A stretch of 64,000 bases of DNA from MKUN01 sp964481425. Its GTDB lineage: Bacteria > Bacteroidota > Bacteroidia > Chitinophagales > Chitinophagaceae. The DNA lies in assembly GCA_964481425.1 (NCBI GenBank), contig CAYZTM010000021.1, positions 15,455-79,454 of the forward strand, read 5' to 3'. Position numbers and translations under genes: made by a program. The notes under the pieces were generated by a model. It had not been told where the DNA came from, made no database searches, and was given only the letters and a program-made list of their open reading frames with translations. Shown here one piece after another: positions 9,325 through 16,294 of the stretch (positions are counted from its first letter, which is position 1; every line of letters starts with the position of its first letter).

Positions 9325-9972
9325 CTATCCCCCGGTATTCCGCTGTGGTACCTGCTTTATCTTTACGCCTGCCTTTCGTCTCGATGCATTGTCATCCCGC
9401 ATAAGCGGCTCCATGTATTCCTGTTGTGTGTATTGTTTTTTAGTATATGCCCTTAAACCATATGCGGTCCGCGCCTCATTGATGCGGGCCATCAGCTTGA
9501 TATCGGCCTTCATATAGCTCACATAACTAAAGAAGCAGAAGTCCATCACCGGCAAGGGTAAATGTCCCAATTCTATCTCCCGCCTGAATATAGGTATCAT
9601 GCTCCTGTCGCAAAACCATTCGGGATGGCTCTTCATCCAATGTATCAATACTGCTCTGGGCGCACACCTTTCGTCGAAGCCTCTCCCCAAAAGACCCTTA
9701 CAGGGAAACCCCGCGTCGGTGATCAGCCTTGCAAGCGTTCTGAAATTGATCGAATCTGTCATATGCCACTCCTCCGCGATCTCCTTCATAGCCGCAGAGT
9801 CATTGTTCTTTTTTGCAGCCTCCCACCTGTTACGCACCTCCTGGTCGGCATGTTCCATATTGCATGCCACCTGCCCAATACTATCCTTTTGATGGTCGCT
9901 AAGTACGGTTTGCGCATATAATGGCCCCGGGCAACAAAAAAGTATAATTATAATAGAGACAAATAGTTTCAC
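9325..9972 (-). CDS. Secreted hypothetical protein (possibly DUF6624-like)
   Basis: Starting at GTG 9972 gives 215 residues opening with a good signal peptide (MKLFVSIIIILFCCPGPLYAQ); the longer frame begins at TTG 10017 with an unlikely leader. The mature part has DQEVRNRW near the N-terminus, then MTDSINFRTLARLITDAGFP, an RAVLIHW segment, and a later ARTAYGLRAY. This D..R / D..N..L...I...G.P / W.H layout reminds me of the DUF6624 family, but I am not certain. It is a monocistronic minus-strand gene, convergent to nothing and divergent from the barrel protein at 10130. Function unknown. Confidence 0.65.
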   Translation of the reverse strand: MKLFVSIIIILFCCPGPLYAQTVLSDHQKDSIGQVACNMEHADQEVRNRWEAAKKNNDSAAMKEIAEEWHMTDSINFRTLARLITDAGFPCKGLLGRGFDERCAPRAVLIHWMKSHPEWFCDRSMIPIFRREIELGHLPLPVMDFCFFSYVSYMKADIKLMARINEARTAYGLRAYTKKQYTQQEYMEPLMRDDNASRRKAGVKIKQVPQRNTGG

Positions 9973-10094
9973 ACAAACATTTTGTTTGAAGATAATAAAA
10001 GAAGGCCCCTCATACAAACGCCCCTCAAAAAGACTACCTTAGCATTGATACAATACAAACTATGGCAAAAATGTGTTTTCTTTAACGTTTCTGC

Positions 10095-10125
10095 TTTGTC
10101 CTTTGAGGCTTCTTTCTCAATTTTG
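10095..10125 (+). promoter_or_regulatory. Promoter for the outer membrane protein gene, nearly leaderless
   Basis: TTTG at 10095-10098, a 19-bp spacer, then CAATTTTG at 10118-10125 (one mismatch to TAnnTTTG). The ATG at 10130 is only 4 nt after the box, so the transcript would begin at or next to the start codon. Confidence 0.5.
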
Positions 10126-10129
10126 ACCC

Positions 10130-10717
10130 ATGAAAAAGTTATTCCTTTTATTCCTTTTCATACCGGCATTGTCTTTCGGACAGAACTTTGAAATAGGTTT
10201 GGGTGCTGGTGCATCAACAAATACCGCACCTCTCGGCCAGTCTTTACCTGCCGGCGCATCCGAAAACGGTTTTAAGGTATCCTATGCCGGTTCCTTCAGT
10301 ATATTCTTCAACTTGTCCAACTGGCAACTGGGGCTCTGTGCAGAAGCTTACCCCCTGAAAACCAAGTCTGATGTTACAACCGCGGTGGGCAGTGAAGAAT
10401 TGCACCAGGTCACAACCAACCATTATGCCGACCCGCAGGTACCCATACTATTGAAGATAAATCGCCTCTTCTATATGCGCAAAGCCTATTTCTATGCAGG
10501 TATTGCAGGCTGGTCAGGTGTCAACCTGCTGAAGGATAGCACAGGCAGCATGTACTACAATGAGCTTCAACCGGTATTGGGTGTACAGCTAGGCTATACC
10601 TATGGCTTTAATGATTGGATCGGGGCCAATGCAGAACTGGCGGCCCGCTGCAATGGGAGTTTCGACAAGCCCATACTCTCTTTCCCGCTCACAGTTGGGT
10701 TAAGGTTCAGGCTCTGA
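10130..10717 (+). CDS. Outer membrane beta-barrel-like protein
   Basis: 195 residues with a signal peptide (MKKLFLLFLFIPALSFGQ) followed by alternating hydrophobic/polar strands, many ending in aromatic residues, and a C-terminal strand ending VGLRFRL, the usual outer membrane signature. This fits the small 8-stranded OmpA/PorT-like barrel class common in Bacteroidota, with extracellular loop segments rich in Asn, Gly and Thr. No ligand can be inferred. It stands alone and is convergent with the patatin gene 4 bp away. Confidence 0.75.
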   Translation: MKKLFLLFLFIPALSFGQNFEIGLGAGASTNTAPLGQSLPAGASENGFKVSYAGSFSIFFNLSNWQLGLCAEAYPLKTKSDVTTAVGSEELHQVTTNHYADPQVPILLKINRLFYMRKAYFYAGIAGWSGVNLLKDSTGSMYYNELQPVLGVQLGYTYGFNDWIGANAELAARCNGSFDKPILSFPLTVGLRFRL

Positions 10718-10721
10718 TACA

Positions 10722-11483
10722 CTAGGAGGTAAAAGACAGTATCAGTTCTTTTTGCTCCATCGCAGCCTTATACCCAAGCTCGAACACCTTCTCGGCATGT
10801 TTCAACTCGAACATATTGTAACCCGCCAGCATCGGCTCCAGGAACACATCGCAAAGCAGGGCCTGTTCATATACCTTATTGGCAATGGCGAGGTGAAAAC
10901 AATGCTCTATGATCTGTATCTCGCTGATGTCGATATGCTTGCCATCATATAACTTGTTCACATGCGAGCCTATCACCACATCACAAACATCTTTCAGGCA
11001 GGAAACGGGAAAGTTGTTCAGTACGCCCCCGTCCACATAATAGGAACCTTCTATCAATACGGGCTGGAATACAGCGGGTACCGAGGCTGATGCCATCACC
11101 TTGTCGCTAAGCTTGCCTGACGAGAATATTACCGACCTGCCTTCCGAAAGATTGGTCGCAGTGATGAATAAGGGTATGCCCAGGTGTTCGAAATTGTCTT
11201 CTTTCAGCAAGCCCTTAAGGGTGGTCTCTATATTCCTCAGGCTGAAGATACCGGTCCTTGACAGGGCCAGGTTCGATACTGTGAAATAGTTATATTCCTT
11301 CACCAGTTTAAAGATCTCTTGGGCCTTATATCCTGCTGCATACAGCGCACCTGTTATGGCCCCAGCGCTCACCCCCGACAGGGCCGACACTTTTACTTCC
11401 ATTTCTTCAAGCGCCTGCAATACGCCCAAATGCGCAAAGCCTCTTACGCCCCCACCTGAAAGTGCCAGTCCTATCTTTTTCAT
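10722..11483 (-). CDS. Patatin-like phospholipase
   Basis: Cytoplasmic 253-residue patatin-family acyl hydrolase with a complete Ser-Asp dyad: oxyanion motif SGGGVRG (9-15), nucleophile Ser39 in GVSAG (37-41) and Asp151 in VDGGVLNN. Length matches the small stand-alone RssA-like members, and no outer membrane barrel is fused. Family members cleave acyl ester bonds of phospholipids or neutral lipids; the actual substrate is unknown. It is monocistronic, convergent with the upstream barrel gene. Confidence 0.9.
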   Translation of the reverse strand: MKKIGLALSGGGVRGFAHLGVLQALEEMEVKVSALSGVSAGAITGALYAAGYKAQEIFKLVKEYNYFTVSNLALSRTGIFSLRNIETTLKGLLKEDNFEHLGIPLFITATNLSEGRSVIFSSGKLSDKVMASASVPAVFQPVLIEGSYYVDGGVLNNFPVSCLKDVCDVVIGSHVNKLYDGKHIDISEIQIIEHCFHLAIANKVYEQALLCDVFLEPMLAGYNMFELKHAEKVFELGYKAAMEQKELILSFTS

Positions 11484-11642
11484 CTTTTAATAATTTGATA
11501 CAATACTACGATGTTTGGCAAAAAATAACAGCTAACGAACTGTGAATTTCCCCCCAATATCTATCCAACATAATCTGCATCATCTTAAGCGATGACCCAT
11601 GTCACCATCTGCATCGGTATCCGGGGCTAATTTACATTCATT

Positions 11643-12071
11643 ATGAAACAGGCCTTACGCATATTTGCAGAGATCATCCTGCTGTTCAATGCCTTCACCG
11701 CGGTATATGGCGGCGCTACCCTCATCGCCGATCCCTCCGGGGGGCTTTTACAGATGCCCCTTTCCATGTTACAACACTCCATGTTCCACGATTACCTTAT
11801 TCCCGGTATCTTTTTATTCGGCAGCATTGGCCTGTTTTCGCTTTTCCTGTACATCCTGATGTTCATTAAAAAGGAGAACTACCCCTGGCTGGTCATAGCT
11901 CAGGGTGCCATTATAGAAGTATGGATCGGCGTCCAGGTACTCAGTATCCCTTACCGGCATTTTTTACAATTGTTCTATGCAGGTATCGGGCTCTTGCTTA
12001 TCCTCAATGGCTTATGGCAGTTACGTCTTTCTGCAAGGCCCGGCGTTAAACAGCAACTTGCAGCCGGTTAA
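11643..12071 (+). CDS. Small integral membrane protein, 142 aa
   Basis: Four predicted membrane helices (about 6-26, 50-72, 77-97, 104-126) separated by short loops, with no signal peptide or catalytic motif. I do not recognise a named family, though four-helix proteins of this type are frequent in Bacteroidota. The C-terminal tail is short and basic. It is followed after 29 bp by the VTT-like membrane protein, so the two may be co-transcribed. Function unknown. Confidence 0.7.
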   Translation: MKQALRIFAEIILLFNAFTAVYGGATLIADPSGGLLQMPLSMLQHSMFHDYLIPGIFLFGSIGLFSLFLYILMFIKKENYPWLVIAQGAIIEVWIGVQVLSIPYRHFLQLFYAGIGLLLILNGLWQLRLSARPGVKQQLAAG

Positions 12072-12100
12072 AATCGTATTTTTAAACTTTATTCTTCACA

Positions 12101-12688
12101 TTGCTTTATATCTACGTATTCCTTGGCTCCCTTGTGGTCGACCTCATGCCGTTCTTCGGGCCACCCGCATGGACGGTAATGGCTTATTTCCAGCTCAGGT
12201 ATGGGCTCGACGTGTGGTGGGTGCTTGTCGCAGGTGTTATCGGCTCTACATTGGGGCGTTATTGGTTCAGCCTCTATATCCCCCTGCTATCGGCAAAGCT
12301 CATCAAACCGCAAAAGAACGAAGACATCCGTTTCATTGGGCAAAAACTGTCCGGCAACGGTTGGAGGATACAATTGTTCGTACTTCTGTACACACTTGTG
12401 CCCCTGCCCACTACCTCTTTGTTTACGGCGGCAGGCATGGCCCGGATACGGGCCATCAACATCATTCCCGCTTTTTTCATAGGCAAGTTCACCAGCGATG
12501 CCCTCATGCTGCATGCAGGCAAATATGCCTTCGAGAACACCGAACAGGTACTCGAGGGTATGGCCTCATGGCAAACCATATCCGGCACGCTCATTGGCAT
12601 ATTGCTCTTACTGGCATTTCTGTTCACCGACTGGAAAATACTCCTGCAACAAAAAAAATATCGCCTCAATTTCCGGATATGGAAATGA
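12101..12688 (+). CDS. VTT/DedA-like membrane protein
   Basis: 195 residues starting at TTG 12101; no ATG fits better, since the first helix begins at once. Four to five hydrophobic stretches are present. The central part (GVIGSTLGRYWFSLY, then LYTLVPLPTTSLFTAAGMARI) matches the layout of VTT/SNARE-associated (DedA) proteins, in which a G-x-G-R/Y re-entrant loop and an R/L-x-P-L-P motif form the core thought to move lipids across the membrane. It is shorter than a full DedA protein and lacks the N-terminal helix. Family call moderate. Confidence 0.65.
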   Translation: MLYIYVFLGSLVVDLMPFFGPPAWTVMAYFQLRYGLDVWWVLVAGVIGSTLGRYWFSLYIPLLSAKLIKPQKNEDIRFIGQKLSGNGWRIQLFVLLYTLVPLPTTSLFTAAGMARIRAINIIPAFFIGKFTSDALMLHAGKYAFENTEQVLEGMASWQTISGTLIGILLLLAFLFTDWKILLQQKKYRLNFRIWK

Positions 12689-12737
12689 CGGCCATCATAA
12701 GTACCTAACAGCAACAACTATACTTTTGCTCTTCGGT

Positions 12738-13628
12738 ATGCGTTCTGCGACATTAAAGCTTCTGCTGGCTCTTTTATTAACAGGCCCAAACCCGGTCAGG
12801 GCACAGCAATTGACGCTCTACACCATCCCTTCACCTCTGCCGCTTAACTGGAAGTCACCGCATACACTATTTATAAGCTATATGGAGAACCTTATGATAC
12901 ATACAGGTTATCCCCATCACAGGCACCCTTTAGGCCATGTTATTGTAGAGCTGCGCGATACTGCCCATTATGCACTGGTTGGAGCTGTGGCCCGCTCAAA
13001 GGCCGAGTTATTCAATACGGTAACAAAGGAACATTATGGTTTAGGGGCTCTGTTTACCGTCTTCAATGGCAAACTGGAGACAAGTGAGGATAATTTCCAC
13101 CAGCTAATAGACCGCTACCCAAAGGGAGATGTTGCCTACATCAAATTTCTGCTCAACGAAGAGACCTTTCGGCGTCTTTGGCAGTACCTGCAGGAATACA
13201 ATGCACGCGGCTACGATAAAATGTACAACGGGCACAACAGGCCGCGTGAGGGCAAAGGCGCAGGCTGCTCTGCCCTTGCCATCAGCTTTGTTGAATTGGG
13301 TGCCCTGCTCGATACGGCTACACTTGCCCAATGGCAGGTCTCAGTCAACATACAGGATAAACTAATTGGCGGACCCGAAGGCGGCAACAAAAGTATCAGT
13401 ATGCTGCGCATGGCCTTTACCCAGCACTGGGCCGATACCGCCAAACAGGCCTATAAGAGGCTCAGCTACTACGAGCCCCGCTATATATACAACTGGATCA
13501 ACACAGCCTGGAAATATCCCGATACCGATCTCAGTTATGGCATCCGGCAACGTGGTAAAGCAAAAGGTATCATTATCGACTGCCGCCACCATCCCACACC
13601 CAATAGCGATATATGGCTCATCCCTTGA
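12738..13628 (+). CDS. Secreted hypothetical protein, possible permuted papain-like fold
   Basis: From ATG 12738 the product is 296 residues with a signal peptide (MRSATLKLLLALLLTGPNPVRA). The open frame extends 80 codons upstream, overlapping the previous gene, but that part is not protein-like. A GHVIVELRD segment near residue 55 is followed about 120 residues later by GAGCSALAISFVELG. A conserved-looking His preceding a Cys-Ser in that order resembles the permuted NlpC/P60 (YiiX/LRAT-like) arrangement, in which the His strand comes before the Cys helix. This is an inference from two motifs only; otherwise the protein is unrecognised. Confidence 0.6.
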   Translation: MRSATLKLLLALLLTGPNPVRAQQLTLYTIPSPLPLNWKSPHTLFISYMENLMIHTGYPHHRHPLGHVIVELRDTAHYALVGAVARSKAELFNTVTKEHYGLGALFTVFNGKLETSEDNFHQLIDRYPKGDVAYIKFLLNEETFRRLWQYLQEYNARGYDKMYNGHNRPREGKGAGCSALAISFVELGALLDTATLAQWQVSVNIQDKLIGGPEGGNKSISMLRMAFTQHWADTAKQAYKRLSYYEPRYIYNWINTAWKYPDTDLSYGIRQRGKAKGIIIDCRHHPTPNSDIWLIP

Positions 13629-13692
13629 CAATAAGTTTTCCAGAAGCTGTCAATTATTTATTTTAGCTTTTCATTTTTTTGACCTTTGACTT

Positions 13693-14304
13693 ATGAATTA
13701 CGATCCAAGAGTAGATGCATACATTGCTAAAGCTGCCCCCTTTGCACAGCCCATACTCAACCACCTGCGCGAGCTGGTACATGCCGCTTGTCCCGATGTC
13801 GAAGAGACCATCAAATGGGGTTTCCCCAACTTCCAGTACAATGGGGCGGTAATGTGCAGTATGGCCGCCTTTAAACAACATATGGCTTTCAACTTCTGGA
13901 AAGCCGCTATCATGGACGATCCTCATGGCATACTCACCGTCACCGAACGGGAATCTATGGGCCACCTAGGGCAGCTCCGCAGCCTTGACGACCTGCCCAA
14001 GGACAAAATATTCAAAGAGTATATCAGGCAGGCAGCCAAACTAAATGAAGCGGGTATAAAAGTGCCCCGTGCAAAACCTGTCGCAAAAAAAGAGCCGGAA
14101 GTTCCGCCATATTTTATGAAGGCACTCAAGGCCGACAAAGCCGCGCTGGAAACATTCAAGGCATTCAGTAATACCAACAAGCGTGAATATGTGGATTGGG
14201 TAACCGAGGCTAAAACAGAAGCAACCCGCGATAAACGCATGGCCCAGGCTGTGGAATGGATGGCCGAAGGCAAGGTACGCAACTGGAAATACCAGCGTAA
14301 ATAA
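13693..14304 (+). CDS. DUF1801 plus YdeI/OmdA-type protein
   Basis: 203-residue cytoplasmic protein. The N-terminal part (MNYDPRVDAYIAKAAPFAQPILNHLRELV...EETIKWGFPNFQYNG) is the DUF1801/YdhG-like domain. After a basic Ala/Lys/Pro linker near residue 125 comes a YdeI (bacteriocin-protection, OmpD-associated) domain with LETFKAFSNTNKREYVDWVTEAKTEATRDKRMAQAVEWMAEGK. This two-domain protein is common in Bacteroidota; its biochemical role is not established. A GACCTTTG box ends 4 nt before ATG 13693, and a strong terminator follows directly after the stop. Confidence 0.85.
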   Translation: MNYDPRVDAYIAKAAPFAQPILNHLRELVHAACPDVEETIKWGFPNFQYNGAVMCSMAAFKQHMAFNFWKAAIMDDPHGILTVTERESMGHLGQLRSLDDLPKDKIFKEYIRQAAKLNEAGIKVPRAKPVAKKEPEVPPYFMKALKADKAALETFKAFSNTNKREYVDWVTEAKTEATRDKRMAQAVEWMAEGKVRNWKYQRK

Positions 14305-14306
14305 GC

Positions 14307-14335
14307 AAAAAGGCTGCTGGAAAGCAGCCCTTTTT
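14307..14335 (+). terminator. Rho-independent terminator
   Basis: A GGCTGCT/AGCAGCC stem with a short loop is flanked by an A-run on the left and T-run on the right, starting 3 bp after the stop of the DUF1801/YdeI gene. The A and T runs make it usable in both directions. Confidence 0.85.
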
Positions 14336-14548
14336 ATTCCTATTTTATTGTCAGTATTTGTGAACCTTAAAAAACATTAACTCCCTTCCAACGAACGGGC
14401 TGTCTAACACTCTGTTCATGAGCCGCTTATGCCCGTTTATTCCGGCTACAAAATCACGACTTTCATGTTAACGCAACATATCCGCTCCGTTAACCTTTCA
14501 TGACCTTGCAAAAAAGCCGGTAAGCCTTTTACTTCGTAAATTAGCATA

Positions 14549-14884
14549 GTGAAGTTTTTGTTTTGCTATACGATCGCATGCTACGCCTGCCTCTGTTCTG
14601 CTGCATCCGCACAGGCTTGGCAACAGTACAGGCCCCCGGCGAAAACTACAAGGCTTGCTCATGACTCCCTGCTACCTTCCTTTAAGTACATCCGGCCCAC
14701 TCAAAACAATAACACAAACCTCTCCCTCCGGCCCGATGGCTATACACAACATTTCGGCTTCTTTTGCCGCCAGGAGTTGAAGCTGGAAAAACAGTCCCGT
14801 GTTCCCCTGCATTTTCGTCTCGGCAGTATGGACTATTGCGACTGGCTGGAAGGAAAAGCATCGGCACGCAGCTACAACCACTGA
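14549..14884 (+). CDS. Small secreted hypothetical protein, 111 aa
   Basis: Begins at GTG 14549 with a Cys-rich signal peptide (MKFLFCYTIACYACLCSAASAQ). The mature part of about 90 residues ends with a FGFFCRQELKLEKQSRVPLHFRLGSMDYCDWLEGK block, whose two Cys could pair; I recall this block from short uncharacterised Chitinophagaceae proteins. No enzymatic motif is present. It is the first of three consecutive small genes on this strand. Function unknown. Confidence 0.65.
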   Translation: MKFLFCYTIACYACLCSAASAQAWQQYRPPAKTTRLAHDSLLPSFKYIRPTQNNNTNLSLRPDGYTQHFGFFCRQELKLEKQSRVPLHFRLGSMDYCDWLEGKASARSYNH

Positions 14885-14964
14885 TCAGCATCAACGCAGC
14901 TACTGACTACCATCATTTCATTACCCATCAGCCAGGGATAGCTTTACTACAAAACACTAACCGT

Positions 14965-15153
14965 ATGAAAGAACACATAAGGCGCAATGTGAGCAGCCCC
15001 CCATCTGCTGTGTATGGCATGGGCTTCGTCGGCTCAGCCATTTATTTTATCCAGCATGCTACAGGTTTTTGGATGGGAGTATTGGGTATATTGAAGGCTA
15101 TCGTTTGGCCCGCTATACTCGCCTACAAAGCATTTGGGCTATTGAATATGTAA
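14965..15153 (+). CDS. Small membrane protein, 62 aa
   Basis: The frame is open from 14764, but the region before ATG 14965 overlaps the previous gene and is not protein-like. From 14965 the product is 62 residues with a soluble N-terminus and one or two hydrophobic stretches (VYGMGFVGSAIYFIQ and WMGVLGILKAIVWPAILAYKAF). The pattern GFVGSAIYFIQHATGFW is shared, as I recall, with many short Bacteroidota membrane proteins of unknown role. Gap to the preceding gene is 80 bp. Confidence 0.65.
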   Translation: MKEHIRRNVSSPPSAVYGMGFVGSAIYFIQHATGFWMGVLGILKAIVWPAILAYKAFGLLNM

Positions 15154-15182
15154 CAGGTGCAGGGTACACATCGATTGTAGCA

Positions 15183-15212
15183 TTGCTCCCAACACGCATT
15201 TCCTTAATTTTA
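15183..15212 (+). promoter_or_regulatory. Promoter for the DUF5808 gene
   Basis: TTG at 15183-15185, a 19-bp spacer and TAATTTTA at 15205-15212 (one mismatch to TAnnTTTG). The box ends 7 nt before the ATG at 15220, predicting a very short or absent leader. Confidence 0.5.
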
Positions 15213-15219
15213 TAGTAAA

Positions 15220-15441
15220 ATGTATGCTATGGAGATCGAGGACAGGCACGAAGAAAACCCCGACGATACAAAGCATTGGATATGGGGCATCTTTTATTAC
15301 AACCCGGATGATAAGCGGATATTCCCTCCCCAAAGGATTCGGGGTATAGGCTGGACGATAAATTTTGCCAATCCATATTCCATTATCGCTATGGTGGCAT
15401 TGATCGCGCTGATGATATTACTCGTTAGGTACCTGCATTAA
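15220..15441 (+). CDS. DUF5808 domain protein
   Basis: 73 residues: a polar N-terminus, the DUF5808 block (KHWIWGIFYYNPDDKRIFPPQRIRG-IGWTINFANP, residues 21-56) and one C-terminal membrane helix. The block is an amphipathic segment often found attached to SdpI-like or other membrane proteins; here it stands alone with its own helix. Biochemical function is unknown. It is followed by a double-hairpin repeat rather than a classical terminator, and is convergent with the GNAT gene. Confidence 0.8.
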   Translation: MYAMEIEDRHEENPDDTKHWIWGIFYYNPDDKRIFPPQRIRGIGWTINFANPYSIIAMVALIALMILLVRYLH

Positions 15442-15467
15442 ATTTACCGGGAGCAGCAACACCCACT

Positions 15468-15516
15468 GGTCTAAGCATCCCGCTTAGACCTAAGATCATG
15501 CAAGCGTCCCGCTTGC
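15468..15516. repeat. Double-hairpin intergenic repeat, copy 1
   Basis: Two adjacent hairpins with similar 5-nt loops: GGTCTAAGC (15468-15476), loop ATCCC, GCTTAGACC (15482-15490); then GCAAGC (15500-15505), loop GTCCC, GCTTGC (15511-15516). A second copy lies at 18750-18797. It sits between convergent genes and may also stop transcription, although no T-run follows. Confidence 0.8.
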
Positions 15517-15549
15517 AACCGAAAGGACTTTAGCATTTTTGGGCTTAAA

Positions 15550-16095
15550 TTATTTTTCTCGCAGCAGCATCCATTCTTCCCTGCTGATCCCGAACAGGTC
15601 ACACCGCTCCCCCCTGAACTCTGCTCCCTCTTCTATCAGCCGCATACCATTGCGCATGGCCACCTTTTTTGACCTGTTGTTATCCGGGTGGATAATAGAC
15701 ACTATAGTATCGGCCACGCCGTTTTCAAAACCCCAATCACGGAATAGCTGCGCCGCCTCAGTAGCATAACCCTTACCCCAATATCTCCTTAGTAAGTGAT
15801 AACCTACTTCTATCATCTCTTCCCCGTTCACCTCTTGAGGGAATAGCCCGCACATGCCCACGAAGGTGCCGCTTTCCTTCTCGATAAGCGCCTGCAAGCC
15901 ACCCCGCTGTTCCTCGTAACGTTTCAGGGTCAGGTCAATAAATACTTGTGCTAATTCCTCCGGCCTTTTCCCCTGTATATTCGTGAACTCAGTCGCAATG
16001 GGGTCATTGCAATACTCTAGCCATGGCTCGGCATCCGCTAAGGTTACATAACGGGTGGTAAGGCGTGGTGACTCCAGATTATTAGTGTAGTCCAT
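15550..16095 (-). CDS. GNAT family N-acetyltransferase
   Basis: 181 residues from ATG 16095 (an in-frame ATG at 16131 would add 12 residues that do not look like family sequence). Classical RimJ/RimL-like layout: N-terminal LESPRLTTRYVTLADAEPWLEYCNDP, then VGMCGLFPQEV...EMIEVGYHLLRRYWGKGYATEAAQLFRDWGFEN with the acetyl-CoA loop RRYWGKGYAT. Members acetylate N-terminal or side-chain amines, including ribosomal proteins; the substrate here is unknown. Single gene, convergent with the small DUF5808 gene. Confidence 0.88.
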   Translation of the reverse strand: MDYTNNLESPRLTTRYVTLADAEPWLEYCNDPIATEFTNIQGKRPEELAQVFIDLTLKRYEEQRGGLQALIEKESGTFVGMCGLFPQEVNGEEMIEVGYHLLRRYWGKGYATEAAQLFRDWGFENGVADTIVSIIHPDNNRSKKVAMRNGMRLIEEGAEFRGERCDLFGISREEWMLLREK

Positions 16096-16241
16096 TTTGT
16101 GAATGCATATAAATGTATGCACCTCTGCCATTCAATATTTAGGTCCTAACCTCCTCGTATACTTGGTGCATATACTTCTGATACTTAGTATCCTGTCAAT
16201 AATATAAATTTCTCTTCACATAAAAAACCGTGTTTTCACTC

Positions 16242-16272
16242 TTGTCACATTTTCAAAATACCTATAGGTTTG
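16242..16272 (+). promoter_or_regulatory. Strong promoter for the phospholipase-D-like gene
   Basis: TTG at 16242-16244, a 20-bp spacer and a perfect TAGGTTTG at 16265-16272. The ATG lies 22 nt downstream at 16295, after an A-rich leader without a Shine-Dalgarno site, as usual in Bacteroidota. Confidence 0.65.
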
Positions 16273-16294
16273 TTACGTCTAAAAAATAAAAAAC

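Noticed and set aside
12498..12737. N-terminal 80-codon extension of the secreted protein at 12738
   Set aside because: It overlaps the VTT-like gene in another frame and would precede a clear signal peptide.
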